NCBI RefSeq assembly: GCF_006151805.1
Contig: NZ_VDDA01000012.1
Span: 124,001-188,000, forward strand
Reading direction: 5' to 3'
Source: Methylobacterium terricola
GTDB taxonomy: Bacteria; Pseudomonadota; Alphaproteobacteria; Rhizobiales; Beijerinckiaceae
Length of the DNA: 64,000 bases
The notes under the pieces were generated by a model, which made no database searches, was not told the origin of the DNA, and worked only from the letters and a program-made list of their open reading frames with translations. The position numbers and the translations under genes are program-made. Within the stretch, counting starts at the first letter, position 1; every line of letters starts with the position of its first letter. Positions 7,805-17,414 of the stretch are shown here, in pieces.

Positions 7805-10777
7805 ATGACCGAGACGAAGCCCGCCGCCGGGCGCGACTATTCCGAGACCCTGTTCCTGCCGGTCACCGAGTTCCCGATGCGGGCCGGCCTGCCGCAGCGC
7901 GAGCCGGAGATCCTGGAGCGCTGGGCGCGCACGAACCTCTACGCCCGCATCCGCGAGGCCGCCGCCGGCCGGCCGAAATTCGTGCTGCACGACGGCCCTC
8001 CCTACGCCAACGGCCACATCCATATCGGCACCGCGCTCAACAAGATCCTGAAGGACATCGTCGTCCGCACGCAGGGGTCGCTCGGGCACGACGCCAACTA
8101 CGTCCCGGGCTGGGATTGCCACGGCCTGCCGATCGAGTGGAAGATCGAGGAGCAGTACCGCGCCGCCGGCCGCAACAAGGACGAGGTGCCGGTGGTCGAG
8201 TTCCGGCGCGAGTGCCGGACCTTCGCCGAGCACTGGCTGTCGGTGCAGCGCGAGGAGTTCAAGCGCCTCGGCGTCACCGGCGACTGGGACCATCCCTACC
8301 TGACCATGGCCTACCCGGCCGAGGCCGCGATCGCCCGCGAGCTGATGACCTTCGCCACGACGGGCCAGCTCTATCGCGGCTCGAAGCCGGTGATGTGGTC
8401 GGTGGTCGAGAAGACCGCGCTCGCCGAGGCCGAGGTCGAGTACGAGGACCACGTCAGCGACACGATCTGGGCCGCTTTCCCGGTCGTCGCGTCGGCGACG
8501 GCCCCGGACTTGCAAGACACCCGCGTCGTCATCTGGACCACCACGCCCTGGACGATCCCGGCCAACCGGGCCGTCGCCTATTCCCGAAAAGTTTCCTACG
8601 GACTGTATCGTGTCGTTGCTGCGCCTCAAGAGAACTGGTCTCAACCTGGTGTTCGTTACGTTGTTGCTGACAAACTGGCGGGCGACGTCTTCAAGGCAGC
8701 GCGCGTCGAATCCTTCGAACGACTGAGCGACGTCACGCCCGAGGCGCTGGCCGGCCTGACGCTGGCGCATCCGCTGGCGGGCTGGAACGCCGGCTATGGG
8801 CACGCGGTGCCGATGCTGGAGGGCGAGCACGTCACCGACGAGGCCGGCACCGGCTTCGTCCACACCGCCCCGAGCCACGGCCGCGAGGATTTCGAGGTCT
8901 GGATGGCCAATGGCCGCCAGCTCCGCGAGCGCGGCATCGAGACGGCGATCCCCTATACGGTGGACGCCGACGGCGTCCTGACCGAGGCCGCCCCCGGCCT
9001 CACCGGCAAGCGCGTCCTCGACGAGAAGGGCCAGAAGGGCGACGCCAACAAGGCGGTGATCGCGGCGCTCACCGCCGCCGGGACGCTGGTCGGCCGCGGC
9101 ACGCTCAAGCACAGCTACCCGCATTCCTGGCGCTCGAAGAAGCCGGTCATCTTCCGCAACACGCCGCAATGGTTCATCGCCCTCGACAAGCCGGTGGCGA
9201 CGCTGAACGACGCGACGTTGCGCGACGTGGCGTTGCGCGAGATCGCCGTCACCCAGTGGGTGCCGCCGCAGGGCCAGAACCGCATCACCGGCATGATCGC
9301 CAACCGGCCCGACTGGGTGGTGTCGCGCCAGCGCGCCTGGGGCGTGCCGATCACGGTCTTCGTGCATCGCGAGACCGGCGAGATCCTGCGCGATGAGACG
9401 GTCAATGCCCGCATCCACGCCGCCTTCGCGGCGGAGGGGGCGGATGCCTGGTTCACCGATGCCGACGGCGCCCGGTTCCTGGCGCCCGAGCACGACCCGG
9501 CCGCCTACGAGAAGGTGACCGACGTCCTCGACGTGTGGTTCGATTCCGGCTCGACCCACGCATTCACGCTCGACGATCCGGAAGCCTTCCCGGGCCTCGC
9601 CGGCATCCGCCGCCGCCGCGACGGCGGTGACGACACGGTGATGTATCTCGAGGGCTCGGACCAGCATCGCGGCTGGTTCCACTCCTCGCTGCTCGAATCC
9701 TGCGGCACCCGCGACCGCGCTCCTTACGACGTGGTGCTGACCCATGGCTTCGTCCTCGACCCCAAGGGCGAGAAGATGTCGAAGTCGAAGGGCAACGTCG
9801 TCGCGCCCCAGGACGTGATCAAGGGCTCGGGCGCCGACATCCTGCGCCTGTGGGTGGCGGCCTCGGACTATACCGACGACCTGCGCATCGGCCCGGAGAT
9901 CATCAAGACCTTCTCGGAGACCTACCGCAAGCTGCGCAACTCGCTGCGCTGGATGCTGGGCACGCTGGCCCATCACCGGCCCGAGGACCGGGTCGAGCCG
10001 GCGCAGATGCCGGAGCTGGAGCGGTTCATCCTGCATCGCCTCGCCGAGCTGGATGGCGAGATCCGCGACGCCTTCCGCACCTTCGACACCAAGCGCGTGG
10101 TGGCCCTGCTCAACGGCTTCATGACCGGCGACCTGTCGTCGTTCTACTTCGACGTGCGCAAGGACGCGCTCTACTGCGATCCGATCTCGTCGGAGACCCG
10201 GCGCGCCGCGCTCACCGTCGTCGACGAGGTGTTCAAGCGGGTCACGGTCTGGCTCGCCCCGGTCCTCGCCTTCACGGCCGAGGAAGCCTGGCTCGCGCGC
10301 TACCCGTCCGAGACGGCTTCAGTCCATACCGAGACCCTGCCGGAGACCCCGGCCTCCTGGCGCGACGAGGCGCTGGCCAAGCGCTGGGCCAAGATCCGCC
10401 GGGTGCGCCGGGTGGTGACGGGCGCCCTCGAGATCGAGCGCGCGGGCAAGCGCATCGGCGCCAGCCTGGAAGCGGCCCCGAGGGTCTTCGTCGCCGATCC
10501 GGAGCTGCTGGCGAGCCTCGACGGGATCGACTTCGCGGAGGTCTGCATCACCTCCGACATCGCGGTCGAAGGCGGCGAGGGACCCGCCGAGGCCTTCCGC
10601 CTCGACGAGGTCAAGGGCGTCGCGGTGGTGCCGGCCCTCGCCGAAGGGCGCAAATGCGCCCGCTCGTGGAAGGTGCTGGTGAGCGTCGGCAGCGATCCGG
10701 ACTACCCGGACGTGACGCCCCGCGACGCGCAGGCCCTGCGCGAGTGGGACGCGCTCCACGCCAAGGCCGCCGAGTAA
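7805..10777 (+). CDS. ileS: Isoleucyl-tRNA synthetase
   Basis: 990-residue class Ia synthetase. The HIGH-type signature appears as GHIHIGTALNK near residue 70 and the KMSKS loop as GEKMSKSKGN near residue 657. WTTTPWTIPANRAVA marks the editing domain. The C-terminus keeps only one cysteine of the bacterial zinc-finger (KCARSWK, then TPRDAQALREW), as in other Hyphomicrobiales. ATG 7805 matches the family start. About 100 bp (8581-8680) inside the editing domain is ~51% G+C with many T-ending codons, unlike the rest, although the reading frame and protein remain intact. Confidence 0.97.
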   Translation: MTETKPAAGRDYSETLFLPVTEFPMRAGLPQREPEILERWARTNLYARIREAAAGRPKFVLHDGPPYANGHIHIGTALNKILKDIVVRTQGSLGHDANYVPGWDCHGLPIEWKIEEQYRAAGRNKDEVPVVEFRRECRTFAEHWLSVQREEFKRLGVTGDWDHPYLTMAYPAEAAIARELMTFATTGQLYRGSKPVMWSVVEKTALAEAEVEYEDHVSDTIWAAFPVVASATAPDLQDTRVVIWTTTPWTIPANRAVAYSRKVSYGLYRVVAAPQENWSQPGVRYVVADKLAGDVFKAARVESFERLSDVTPEALAGLTLAHPLAGWNAGYGHAVPMLEGEHVTDEAGTGFVHTAPSHGREDFEVWMANGRQLRERGIETAIPYTVDADGVLTEAAPGLTGKRVLDEKGQKGDANKAVIAALTAAGTLVGRGTLKHSYPHSWRSKKPVIFRNTPQWFIALDKPVATLNDATLRDVALREIAVTQWVPPQGQNRITGMIANRPDWVVSRQRAWGVPITVFVHRETGEILRDETVNARIHAAFAAEGADAWFTDADGARFLAPEHDPAAYEKVTDVLDVWFDSGSTHAFTLDDPEAFPGLAGIRRRRDGGDDTVMYLEGSDQHRGWFHSSLLESCGTRDRAPYDVVLTHGFVLDPKGEKMSKSKGNVVAPQDVIKGSGADILRLWVAASDYTDDLRIGPEIIKTFSETYRKLRNSLRWMLGTLAHHRPEDRVEPAQMPELERFILHRLAELDGEIRDAFRTFDTKRVVALLNGFMTGDLSSFYFDVRKDALYCDPISSETRRAALTVVDEVFKRVTVWLAPVLAFTAEEAWLARYPSETASVHTETLPETPASWRDEALAKRWAKIRRVRRVVTGALEIERAGKRIGASLEAAPRVFVADPELLASLDGIDFAEVCITSDIAVEGGEGPAEAFRLDEVKGVAVVPALAEGRKCARSWKVLVSVGSDPDYPDVTPRDAQALREWDALHAKAAE

Positions 10778-10803
10778 GGCGAGGACAAGGGCGAGGAAAA
10801 ACC

Positions 10804-11301
10804 ATGCGTCCCCTCCCCTTCGGGCTTGCGGTCGCGCTCGTCACCCTGGTCCTCGACCAGGCGACGAAGCTCGGCCTCCTGTTCGTCGCCGACCTGCCCG
10901 TGCGCGAGCCGGTGGTGCTCGCGCCCTTCGCGCAGCTGATCGTGGTGTGGAACCGCGGGGTCTCCTACGGGCTGTTCCAGCAGGATTCGGCGCTCGGGCG
11001 CTGGATCCTGGTGGCGGTGTCGCTGGTCGCCTCGGTGGCGCTCTCGGTCTGGATGGCGCGGGCCGGCAGCCGCTGGCTCGCCGGGTCGCTGGGCCTCATC
11101 GTCGGCGGGGCGATCGGCAACGCCATCGACCGCGCCGCCTACGGGGCGGTGTTCGACTTCGTCCATCTCCATGCCGGCACCTGGTCCTGGTACGTGTTCA
11201 ACGTGGCGGATGCCGGCATCGTCTTCGGCGTGGTCGGGCTGCTCTATGACGGCTTGGTGCTGGAGCGCCGCCGCGCGCCGGCAACCCAGGATCCCGCCTG
11301 A
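10804..11301 (+). CDS. lspA: Lipoprotein signal peptidase II
   Basis: 165-residue inner-membrane aspartyl protease that removes signal peptides from prolipoproteins. Four hydrophobic segments are visible. The catalytic Asp residues sit in GNAIDRAAYGAVFDF and FNVADAGI. ATG 10804 follows ileS by 26 bp with a GAGGA site between, so the two are probably cotranscribed in the common ileS-lspA order. The Wza-type lipoprotein encoded at 38447-39031 would be a substrate. Confidence 0.95.
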   Translation: MRPLPFGLAVALVTLVLDQATKLGLLFVADLPVREPVVLAPFAQLIVVWNRGVSYGLFQQDSALGRWILVAVSLVASVALSVWMARAGSRWLAGSLGLIVGGAIGNAIDRAAYGAVFDFVHLHAGTWSWYVFNVADAGIVFGVVGLLYDGLVLERRRAPATQDPA

Positions 11302-11430
11302 AACTGCCTGTGTGTCGCGGGCGCCACGCCCGTCCGCGGCGTTGCGCGGGCCTACGGCCACGCCATACCTTCGCCCGAAACCGCCACCACCCAAGCTGTC
11401 AACGACGGGGCGGAACAGGCAGGGGCCAGC

Positions 11431-12090
11431 ATGCTCGACAAGCGCACGATACTCGCCGCGGTGACGGTCGCCGCCGGGCTCAGCCTTCCCACCGGGGCCC
11501 AGGCCCAGGAGGGCACGGCGATGAAGAACGCCCTGTCGTCGATCGGCCTGATCGAGCCCGAGCGGCCGTCCATCACCTACCGCGAGCGTGCGCCCCTGGT
11601 CCTGCCGCCGCACATGGACAAGGCCGCCCTGCCGCCGCCGGTCGACCGCCGCGCCGTGCGCGAGGCCAACCCGCAATGGCCGACCGATCCCGAGACCGCC
11701 GCCCGCGACCGCCGCGCCGCCGAGGACCGCAAGCCGATCACCCGCGGCTATGGCGGCCGGATGAGCGACAACAACGCCACGCTGCCGATCCAGGAGATGC
11801 GGGCCGGCCGGCGCGAGGGCGCCAGCGTGACGACGGAGCCGACCTACAAGCCGGGCGACAACGTCAAGGAATCGTTCTGGCTCAACCCGATGCAGCTCTT
11901 TGCCGGCAAGAAGGACGACGACGCGAACCTCTCCGACGTCGAGCCGAGCCGCGACACGCTGACCGAGCCGCCGACCGGCTACCGCAAGCCGCCGAATGGC
12001 AAGCTCGCCCGCACCGAGCGCGGCCCGAACGCGATGATCAGCGACCGCGAGCAGGCCGATCCGGGGGCGTACCTGCGCGCGCGTCAGTAA
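11431..12090 (+). CDS. Exported protein, possibly DUF3035/BamF-related
   Basis: 219 residues with a signal peptide (LAAVTVAAGLSLPTGAQAQ, cleavage after AQA). The mature part contains a Pro-rich stretch, RAPLVLPPHMD, that resembles the DUF3035 signature of the alphaproteobacterial Bam-complex subunit BamF. There is no lipobox cysteine, so it is predicted to be periplasmic, not a lipoprotein. It lies between lspA and the M16 peptidases and ends just before a strong terminator. The family link is tentative. Confidence 0.6.
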   Translation: MLDKRTILAAVTVAAGLSLPTGAQAQEGTAMKNALSSIGLIEPERPSITYRERAPLVLPPHMDKAALPPPVDRRAVREANPQWPTDPETAARDRRAAEDRKPITRGYGGRMSDNNATLPIQEMRAGRREGASVTTEPTYKPGDNVKESFWLNPMQLFAGKKDDDANLSDVEPSRDTLTEPPTGYRKPPNGKLARTERGPNAMISDREQADPGAYLRARQ

Positions 12091-12119
12091 CGTTTGCGAG
12101 ATCCGAACCGGATCGTCCG

Positions 12120-12151
12120 CCCCGGGCCGTCCCCACGGCCCGGGGTTTTTT
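12120..12151 (+). terminator. Strong intrinsic terminator
   Basis: 11-bp perfect stem CCCCGGGCCGT / ACGGCCCGGGG with a CCCC loop, followed directly by six T residues. It lies 30 bp after the exported-protein gene and probably ends the ileS-lspA transcription unit. Confidence 0.88.
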
Positions 12152-12533
12152 CGTCCGCGCGGTCACGCCGTCCGCGAGGCTCGGCCGTCCCGAGCCCCGC
12201 TCCGGACGCAGGGCTCTGCCGCCCTGGGGGACGAGCATTGATATTTCGGCAGATCGACCAAGCTTCGCCGAAATTTTGCGGCCACGCTTCGACTGCGGGA
12301 ACCCAGGCCAGACCTGCGTGGGGTGCATTTCTCGGCAGTCTTCGGGTCCCCCCCGCCACAAAATGCTCTAGAACAGGGTCTCTAACGGTCAGCGTCCCCG
12401 GTGGCCGGCCCGCCGGCCGGCTCGACGTCCCCGCTGGCCAGTGACTCGCATGAGCCGCAAGCCTCCCTTAAGTGAGCCGGTTCACGATCCAACACGGGTG
12501 GCCTGTCCGGCCACCCGGCTAAGGTAGATCAGG
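12152..12533. other. Intergenic region before the M16 peptidase pair
   Basis: 380 bp with no convincing gene. It is locally less GC-rich (around 12240-12290). It contains a 9-bp hairpin CGGGTGGCC / GGCCACCCG (12495-12517) just upstream of the first M16 start, and presumably holds the promoter for that pair. Confidence 0.4.
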
Positions 12534-13904
12534 ATGCCCCCAGTCAGGATGCGCCCCGCCCCCGGCCTCGCCTGCCCCGTCAGCGCCACCCTGCGCACCG
12601 ACGCGGCGCCCTTCGGCCGTGCGGAGGCAGGTGGTCCCGAAGTGGCGTCCTTCGTGCTCGACAACGGCCTCGACGTGGTGGTGGTGCCCGACCACCGCGC
12701 GCCGGTGGTCACCCACATGGTGTGGTACCGCAACGGCTCGGCCGATGATCCGCTCGGCCAGTCGGGCATCGCCCACTTCCTCGAGCACCTGATGTTCAAG
12801 GGCACCGAGACCCATCCGGTCGGCGCCTTCTCGAAGGCGGTGTCGAGCTTGGGGGGCCAGGAGAACGCCTTCACGTCGTTCGACTACACGGCCTATTTCC
12901 AGCGCGTCGCCCGCGAGAACCTCAAGACCATGATGGGCTTCGAGGCCGACCGGATGACCGGCCTGATCCTCGACGACGCCGTGGTGGCGCCCGAGCGCGA
13001 CGTGGTGCTGGAGGAGCGCCGGATGCGGGTCGAGACCGACCCGGCGGCCCAGCTCTCCGAGGCGATGGCGGCCTCGCTGTTCGTGCACCATCCCTACGGC
13101 ATCCCGATCATCGGCTGGATGCACGAGATCGAGGAGCTGAACCGCACCCACGCCCTCGACTATTACCGCCGCTTCTACACCCCGGAGAACGCCATCCTGG
13201 TGGTCGCCGGCGACGTCACCGCCGACGAGGTCCGGCGGCTCGCCGACGACACCTACGGCGTCGTAGCGCCGCGGGGCGCCCGGCCGCAGCGGCTGCGGCC
13301 GCGGGAGCCGGAGCCGCGGGCGGCCCGGCGCCTCAGCGTCGCCGACCCGAAGGTCGAGCAGCCGACCCTGCAGCGGCTCTACCTGACCCCGTCCTGCATG
13401 ACCGCCCGCGACGGCGAGAGCCACGCCCTGGAGCTGCTGGCCGAGGTGCTGGGCGGCGGGCCGACCTCGTACCTCTACCGCAGCCTGGTGCTGGAGCAGG
13501 GCGTCGCGGTGAATGCCGGCGCCTGGTACATGGGCTCGGCGATCGACGACACCCGCTTCTCGGTCTACGCCGTGCCGGCGGAGGGCGTCAGCCTCGAGAA
13601 GCTGGAGGAGGCCCTCGACCGGGCGCTCGCCCGCGCGCCCTCCGAGGCCCTGTCGGCCGACGCGATCGAGCGGGCGAAGACCCGCCTCGTCGCCGAGACG
13701 GTCTATTCCTCCGACAGCCAGTCGTCGCTCGCCCGCATCTTCGGCTCGGCGCTCGCGATCGGCGAGAGCATCGAGGAGGTGCGGCGCTGGCCGACCGAGA
13801 TCGAGGCGGTGCAGGTCTCCCGCCTCGCCGCGGTCGCCGAGCGCTACCTGGTGCCGGCCCGCTCGGTCACCGGCTACCTGACCAAGGGGACCGCTGCGGC
13901 CTGA
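12534..13904 (+). CDS. M16-family zinc peptidase, catalytic subunit
   Basis: 456-residue pitrilysin/processing-peptidase-like protease. The inverted zinc motif HFLEH is at residues 81-85, and the third zinc-ligand glutamate is in VVLEERRMR. The C-terminal domain has the expected GGGPTSYLYRSL segment. The first ~35 residues are not a convincing signal peptide, so location is uncertain. It is paired with a second M16 gene lacking the zinc motif; such pairs form heterodimers with one active and one structural subunit. An alternative start is ATG 12549. Confidence 0.92.
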   Translation: MPPVRMRPAPGLACPVSATLRTDAAPFGRAEAGGPEVASFVLDNGLDVVVVPDHRAPVVTHMVWYRNGSADDPLGQSGIAHFLEHLMFKGTETHPVGAFSKAVSSLGGQENAFTSFDYTAYFQRVARENLKTMMGFEADRMTGLILDDAVVAPERDVVLEERRMRVETDPAAQLSEAMAASLFVHHPYGIPIIGWMHEIEELNRTHALDYYRRFYTPENAILVVAGDVTADEVRRLADDTYGVVAPRGARPQRLRPREPEPRAARRLSVADPKVEQPTLQRLYLTPSCMTARDGESHALELLAEVLGGGPTSYLYRSLVLEQGVAVNAGAWYMGSAIDDTRFSVYAVPAEGVSLEKLEEALDRALARAPSEALSADAIERAKTRLVAETVYSSDSQSSLARIFGSALAIGESIEEVRRWPTEIEAVQVSRLAAVAERYLVPARSVTGYLTKGTAAA

Positions 13905-13920
13905 CCCCACGACCTTGAGA

Positions 13921-13959
13921 CCGCCCGGGGCGCATGCCGCCGGGCGGACCTTCTTTTTT
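13921..13959 (+). terminator. Hairpin plus T-run between the two M16 genes
   Basis: Stem CCGCCCGG (13921-13928) / CCGGGCGG (13940-13947), then ACC and a T-rich run TTCTTTTTT. It resembles an intrinsic terminator and may reduce expression of the second subunit relative to the first. Confidence 0.65.
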
Positions 13960-13981
13960 CGAGCGATAACAAGAGGTCCTC

Positions 13982-15283
13982 ATGACCCCGGCCGACGCCG
14001 TCACCCGCACTGCCGCCGCCCCGGACTCCTCCTCGTCCCCGACCCAGGCGCGCTCCATCCTCTCGGCCCGCGGCATCGAGGCCTGGCACGTCGAGTCGCC
14101 GATCGTCCCGCTGATCGCCCTCGCCTTCACCTTCGAGGGCGGCGCCGCGCAGGATTCCGACGGCAAGGCCGGCACGGCCCAGATGCTGGCGCGCCTCCTC
14201 GACGAGGGCGCCGGCCCGCACGATTCCGACGCCTTCCAGGAGCGGCTCGCTGCCCGCGCGATCGAGCTGAGCTTCCATGCCGGGCCGGATGCCATCGGCG
14301 GCTCGCTCAAGATGCTGGTCAAGCACGCCGACGAGGCGATCGAGCTGCTCGCGCTCGCGCTCGCCCAGCCCCGCTTCGATCAGGCGGCGATCGAGCGGGT
14401 GCGGGCGCAGATGCTCGCCGGCCTGCGCTACCAGCAGAACGACCCCGGCGTGATGGCCTCGCGCCGCTTCTTCGCCGAGGCCTATCCGGGCCACCCCTAC
14501 GGCCGGCCCTCCTCGGGCACGATCGAGAGCGTGTCGTCGATCACCCGCGACGACCTCGTGGCGATGCACCGGCGCCTTCTCGCCCGCGGCCGGGTCAAGG
14601 TGGCGGCCGTCGGGGCGATCGGCGAGGAGGCGCTGGTGCGCGCCCTCGACGCCGCCTTCGGCGCCCTGCCGGAGGGCGGCGCGCTCACGGTGGTGCCGCC
14701 GACCCGGATCACCGGCCTCGGCCGGCGCATCGTCGTCGATCTCGACGTGCCGCAATCGGTGCTGCGCTTCGGCACCGACGGCGTGCCGTGGCGCGATCCC
14801 GACTTCATTCCGGCTTACGTGCTGAACCACATCCTGGGCGGCGGTGCCTTCACCTCGCGGCTGTTCCAGGAGGTGCGCGAGAAGCGCGGTCTGGCCTATT
14901 CCGTGGGAACGTCGCTGGTGAGCCACCGCGCCGCCTCGATGACCTGGGGCTACACCGCGACCAAGAACGAGCGCGTCGCCGAGTGCCTGACGGTGATCGC
15001 CGACGAGATCGCCCGCCTGACCGGCGACGGCCCCTCCGACGACGAGCTGCAGAAGGCCAAGGACTACCTCACCGGCTCCTACGCGCTCGGCTTCGACACC
15101 TCGACCAAGATCGCCCACCAGCTGGTGCAGATCGCCTTCGAGGGCCTCGGCATCGACTACATCGCCCGCCGCAACGGGTTGATCGGTGCGGTGACGCAGG
15201 ACGACATCCGCCGCGCGGCGGCGCGGACCCTCGGGGACGGCAAGCTGCTCGTGGTGGCGGCCGGACGGCCGACGTCGATGTGA
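13982..15283 (+). CDS. M16-family peptidase, non-catalytic subunit
   Basis: 433 residues with the M16 fold, including GGGAFTSRLFQEVREKRGL in the C-terminal half. The HxxEH position is replaced (AQMLARLLDEG), so no zinc site is present. It is the expected partner of the catalytic M16 protein encoded upstream and probably shapes the substrate chamber. ATG 13982 has AGAGGT upstream. No cleavable signal peptide is obvious. Confidence 0.9.
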   Translation: MTPADAVTRTAAAPDSSSSPTQARSILSARGIEAWHVESPIVPLIALAFTFEGGAAQDSDGKAGTAQMLARLLDEGAGPHDSDAFQERLAARAIELSFHAGPDAIGGSLKMLVKHADEAIELLALALAQPRFDQAAIERVRAQMLAGLRYQQNDPGVMASRRFFAEAYPGHPYGRPSSGTIESVSSITRDDLVAMHRRLLARGRVKVAAVGAIGEEALVRALDAAFGALPEGGALTVVPPTRITGLGRRIVVDLDVPQSVLRFGTDGVPWRDPDFIPAYVLNHILGGGAFTSRLFQEVREKRGLAYSVGTSLVSHRAASMTWGYTATKNERVAECLTVIADEIARLTGDGPSDDELQKAKDYLTGSYALGFDTSTKIAHQLVQIAFEGLGIDYIARRNGLIGAVTQDDIRRAAARTLGDGKLLVVAAGRPTSM

Positions 15284-15331
15284 GGCAACGAGGGCTGATT
15301 ATTTGCGTCAGCCCTCTTCTGATGAAACTCC

Positions 15332-15380
15332 CCCTTTCCCGGACGACTGACGCGTCAGCGGAAGCAGATCCGGGAAAGGG
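15332..15380. repeat. Dispersed inverted-repeat element, short copy (A)
   Basis: Perfect 12-bp terminal arms CCCTTTCCCGGA / TCCGGGAAAGGG enclose a perfect palindrome CTGACGCGTCAG (15347-15358). The arms and the flanking ACGACTG match the ends of the longer elements at 27746 and 35137. It lies between the convergent M16 and cupin genes and may also act as a terminator. Confidence 0.75.
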
Positions 15381-15394
15381 CGGCGCACGACAAG

Positions 15395-15859
15395 CTATTC
15401 CTCCGCCATCACGTCCCCCTCCGGCGGACGCAACGCATCGAGCTCCGGCAGCAGCACGACGCTCTCCTGCTCGTTCGGGTCGGTGCGGGCGATCACCGCC
15501 GTGCAGGTCTCGGTGCGGCTCGCATTGTAGGGCAGGTGCGGCACGCCGGCCGGAATGTAGACGAAGTCGCCGGCGCGGCTCCACAGGTGGTGCTCCAGCC
15601 GCGGGCCGTACCAGGTGCCGGCGACCCCCGAGAGCACGTGCAACGCCGTCTCGTGCGCCTCGTGCAGGTGGGCCTTGGCCCGTGCCCCCGGCGGCAGGGT
15701 GACGAGCTGCATGTGCAGCCCGGTCGATCCCACTGACTCGGCCGAGACCGCCGGAGCGTAGGTCAACGCCTGCTTGCCGATGACGTCGGGCCCTGGACGC
15801 ACGACCCGGCAGGTGGCCTCCGACACGATGGCGTCGGATGACGGAGCATCAGATGACAT
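15395..15859 (-). CDS. Cupin-domain protein
   Basis: 154-residue single-domain cupin. The first metal motif is seen as HLHEAHETALHVLSG and the second as PAGVPHLPYN, so a metal-binding beta-barrel with intact histidines is expected. ATG 15859 is preceded by GGAGG. The ligand or reaction cannot be told from sequence. It lies downstream of the FAD oxidoreductase on the same strand with about 100 bp between. Confidence 0.82.
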   Translation of the reverse strand: MSSDAPSSDAIVSEATCRVVRPGPDVIGKQALTYAPAVSAESVGSTGLHMQLVTLPPGARAKAHLHEAHETALHVLSGVAGTWYGPRLEHHLWSRAGDFVYIPAGVPHLPYNASRTETCTAVIARTDPNEQESVVLLPELDALRPPEGDVMAEE

Positions 15860-15961
15860 GGCGCGTCCTCCGCGTGAGCGGAGGAGACTCTAATCCGTTT
15901 CGGTGCGGAGGGCGCGCGCCTTCGCGCGGCCCCATCCCCCGCCGCAGCCGAGGCCGCTCCC

Positions 15962-17290
15962 CTAGAACTCCGCCACCTTCCCCCAGGCCGAGGCCCCGAA
16001 CCGGTCCGGATGGTAGGGCTTGGGATCGACGATCGGGTCGGCGCCCGACACGATGTCGGCGATGAGGTGGCCGGCGCCCGGGCCGATGCCGAAACCGTGG
16101 CCGGAGAAGCCCGCCGCCAGGACGAGGCCGGGCACGCCCGTGACCTCGCCGATGCCCGGCACGCCGTCCGGGGTCGAATCGACGTAGCCGGCCCAGGAGG
16201 CGGTGATCGTCGTTTCGCGCAGGGCCGGCAGCATCTCGAGGGCGCGGCGGTGGGTCTCGGCGATGAGCTTCGGGTCGGGGCGCGGATCGAGGATGCGCAC
16301 CCGCTCCATCGGCGTCGGCCGGTCGAGGCGCCACTTCTTCACGCCCTCGTGGCCGCTGCGCCAGGCCTCGGCGCCGCCGGGCGCCAGGACGCGCCAGCGC
16401 TTGGCGAACATCGGCACGAATTCGCGGGCGAACAGGATCTGCTGCGGCGTCGGGTCGACGCGGGCCCGCCCGCTGATCGCCAGGTTGTAGCCGCCGCTCT
16501 CGCCGCGCCGCGTCAGGGAGACGCCCGCGGTGTAGAGCGCATCCGGCAGGCCCGCGACGTTGGGGCCGACCGCCATGATCGACTGGCGCACCGCCGCCTG
16601 CGGGAAGCGGATGCCGAGCTGGCGGACGAACGACGACGCCCAGGCGCCGCCGGCCATCACCACCTTGCGGGTGCGGATGGTGCCCTTCTCGGTCACCACG
16701 CCGCAGACCCGGCCGCCCTCGAGCTCGACGCCGCGGGCGGCGCAGAGCTGATGCACGGTGCCGCCGTACTTCATCACGCCGAGCGCCACGACCGGCACCG
16801 CCCGGGAGGTATCGGCGATGCCGTCGGTCGGCGAGAACACGCCGCCCTTCCAGTTGCGGCCCGTCGCCTTGCCGTGCTCGCGCGCTTCCGCGGCGCTGAG
16901 CATGTTGGTGACGACGCCCTCGCCGGCGGCGAAGTCGCGCCACTTCGCCCAGCGCTCGATCTCGGCCTCGTCGTTGCTGAGATAGAGCAGGCCGCAGCGG
17001 CGGAAGCCGACATCCTCGCCGATCTCGGCCTTGAGGCGGTCCCACAGGTCGAGGCTCTTCGTCGCCATCGGCAGCTCGCGGGCATCGCGGTTCTGCTGCC
17101 GGCACCAGCCCCAGTTGCGGCTCGACTGCTCGGCCCCGATGCGGCCCTTCTCGACCAGGGCGACGCTGACGCCGCGGCGCGCCAGGTAATACGCCGTGAA
17201 GGTGCCGACCACGCCGCCGCCGATCACCACGACCTCGGCGGAGGCCGGCAGGTCCGGGGTGGTCTCGATGTGGAGGAGAGGTGCTGGCAT
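15962..17290 (-). CDS. DadA-type FAD-dependent amino-acid oxidoreductase
   Basis: 442 residues. The N-terminal Rossmann motif VVVIGGGVVGTFTAYYLARRG binds the FAD ADP moiety. The C-terminal segment GFSGHGFGIGPGAGHLIAD is the second FAD-contact region of the D-amino-acid dehydrogenase / sarcosine oxidase-like group. TPDGVPGIGEV precedes it as expected. It probably oxidises a secondary or D-amino acid; the substrate is unknown. ATG 17290 is preceded by GGGAG. It is divergent from the urease cluster. Confidence 0.85.
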   Translation of the reverse strand: MPAPLLHIETTPDLPASAEVVVIGGGVVGTFTAYYLARRGVSVALVEKGRIGAEQSSRNWGWCRQQNRDARELPMATKSLDLWDRLKAEIGEDVGFRRCGLLYLSNDEAEIERWAKWRDFAAGEGVVTNMLSAAEAREHGKATGRNWKGGVFSPTDGIADTSRAVPVVALGVMKYGGTVHQLCAARGVELEGGRVCGVVTEKGTIRTRKVVMAGGAWASSFVRQLGIRFPQAAVRQSIMAVGPNVAGLPDALYTAGVSLTRRGESGGYNLAISGRARVDPTPQQILFAREFVPMFAKRWRVLAPGGAEAWRSGHEGVKKWRLDRPTPMERVRILDPRPDPKLIAETHRRALEMLPALRETTITASWAGYVDSTPDGVPGIGEVTGVPGLVLAAGFSGHGFGIGPGAGHLIADIVSGADPIVDPKPYHPDRFGASAWGKVAEF

Positions 17291-17414
17291 CGTGGGCTCC
17301 CGTTGATGGGGGGAGCCTAGCAGGGGGCGCCCGCGCGAAGACGCCGGACTCCCCGGGTCCGGCGGCAGATTCTGCCGCGCGCCGGCCGGTTCGCCGGCAT
17401 CATCCGGTCCTGCC

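Noticed and set aside
7538..10036. 832-codon minus-strand open frame opposite ileS
   Set aside because: Third-position G/C bias leaves antisense frames open in this genome; the composition is low complexity and ileS on the plus strand is certain.
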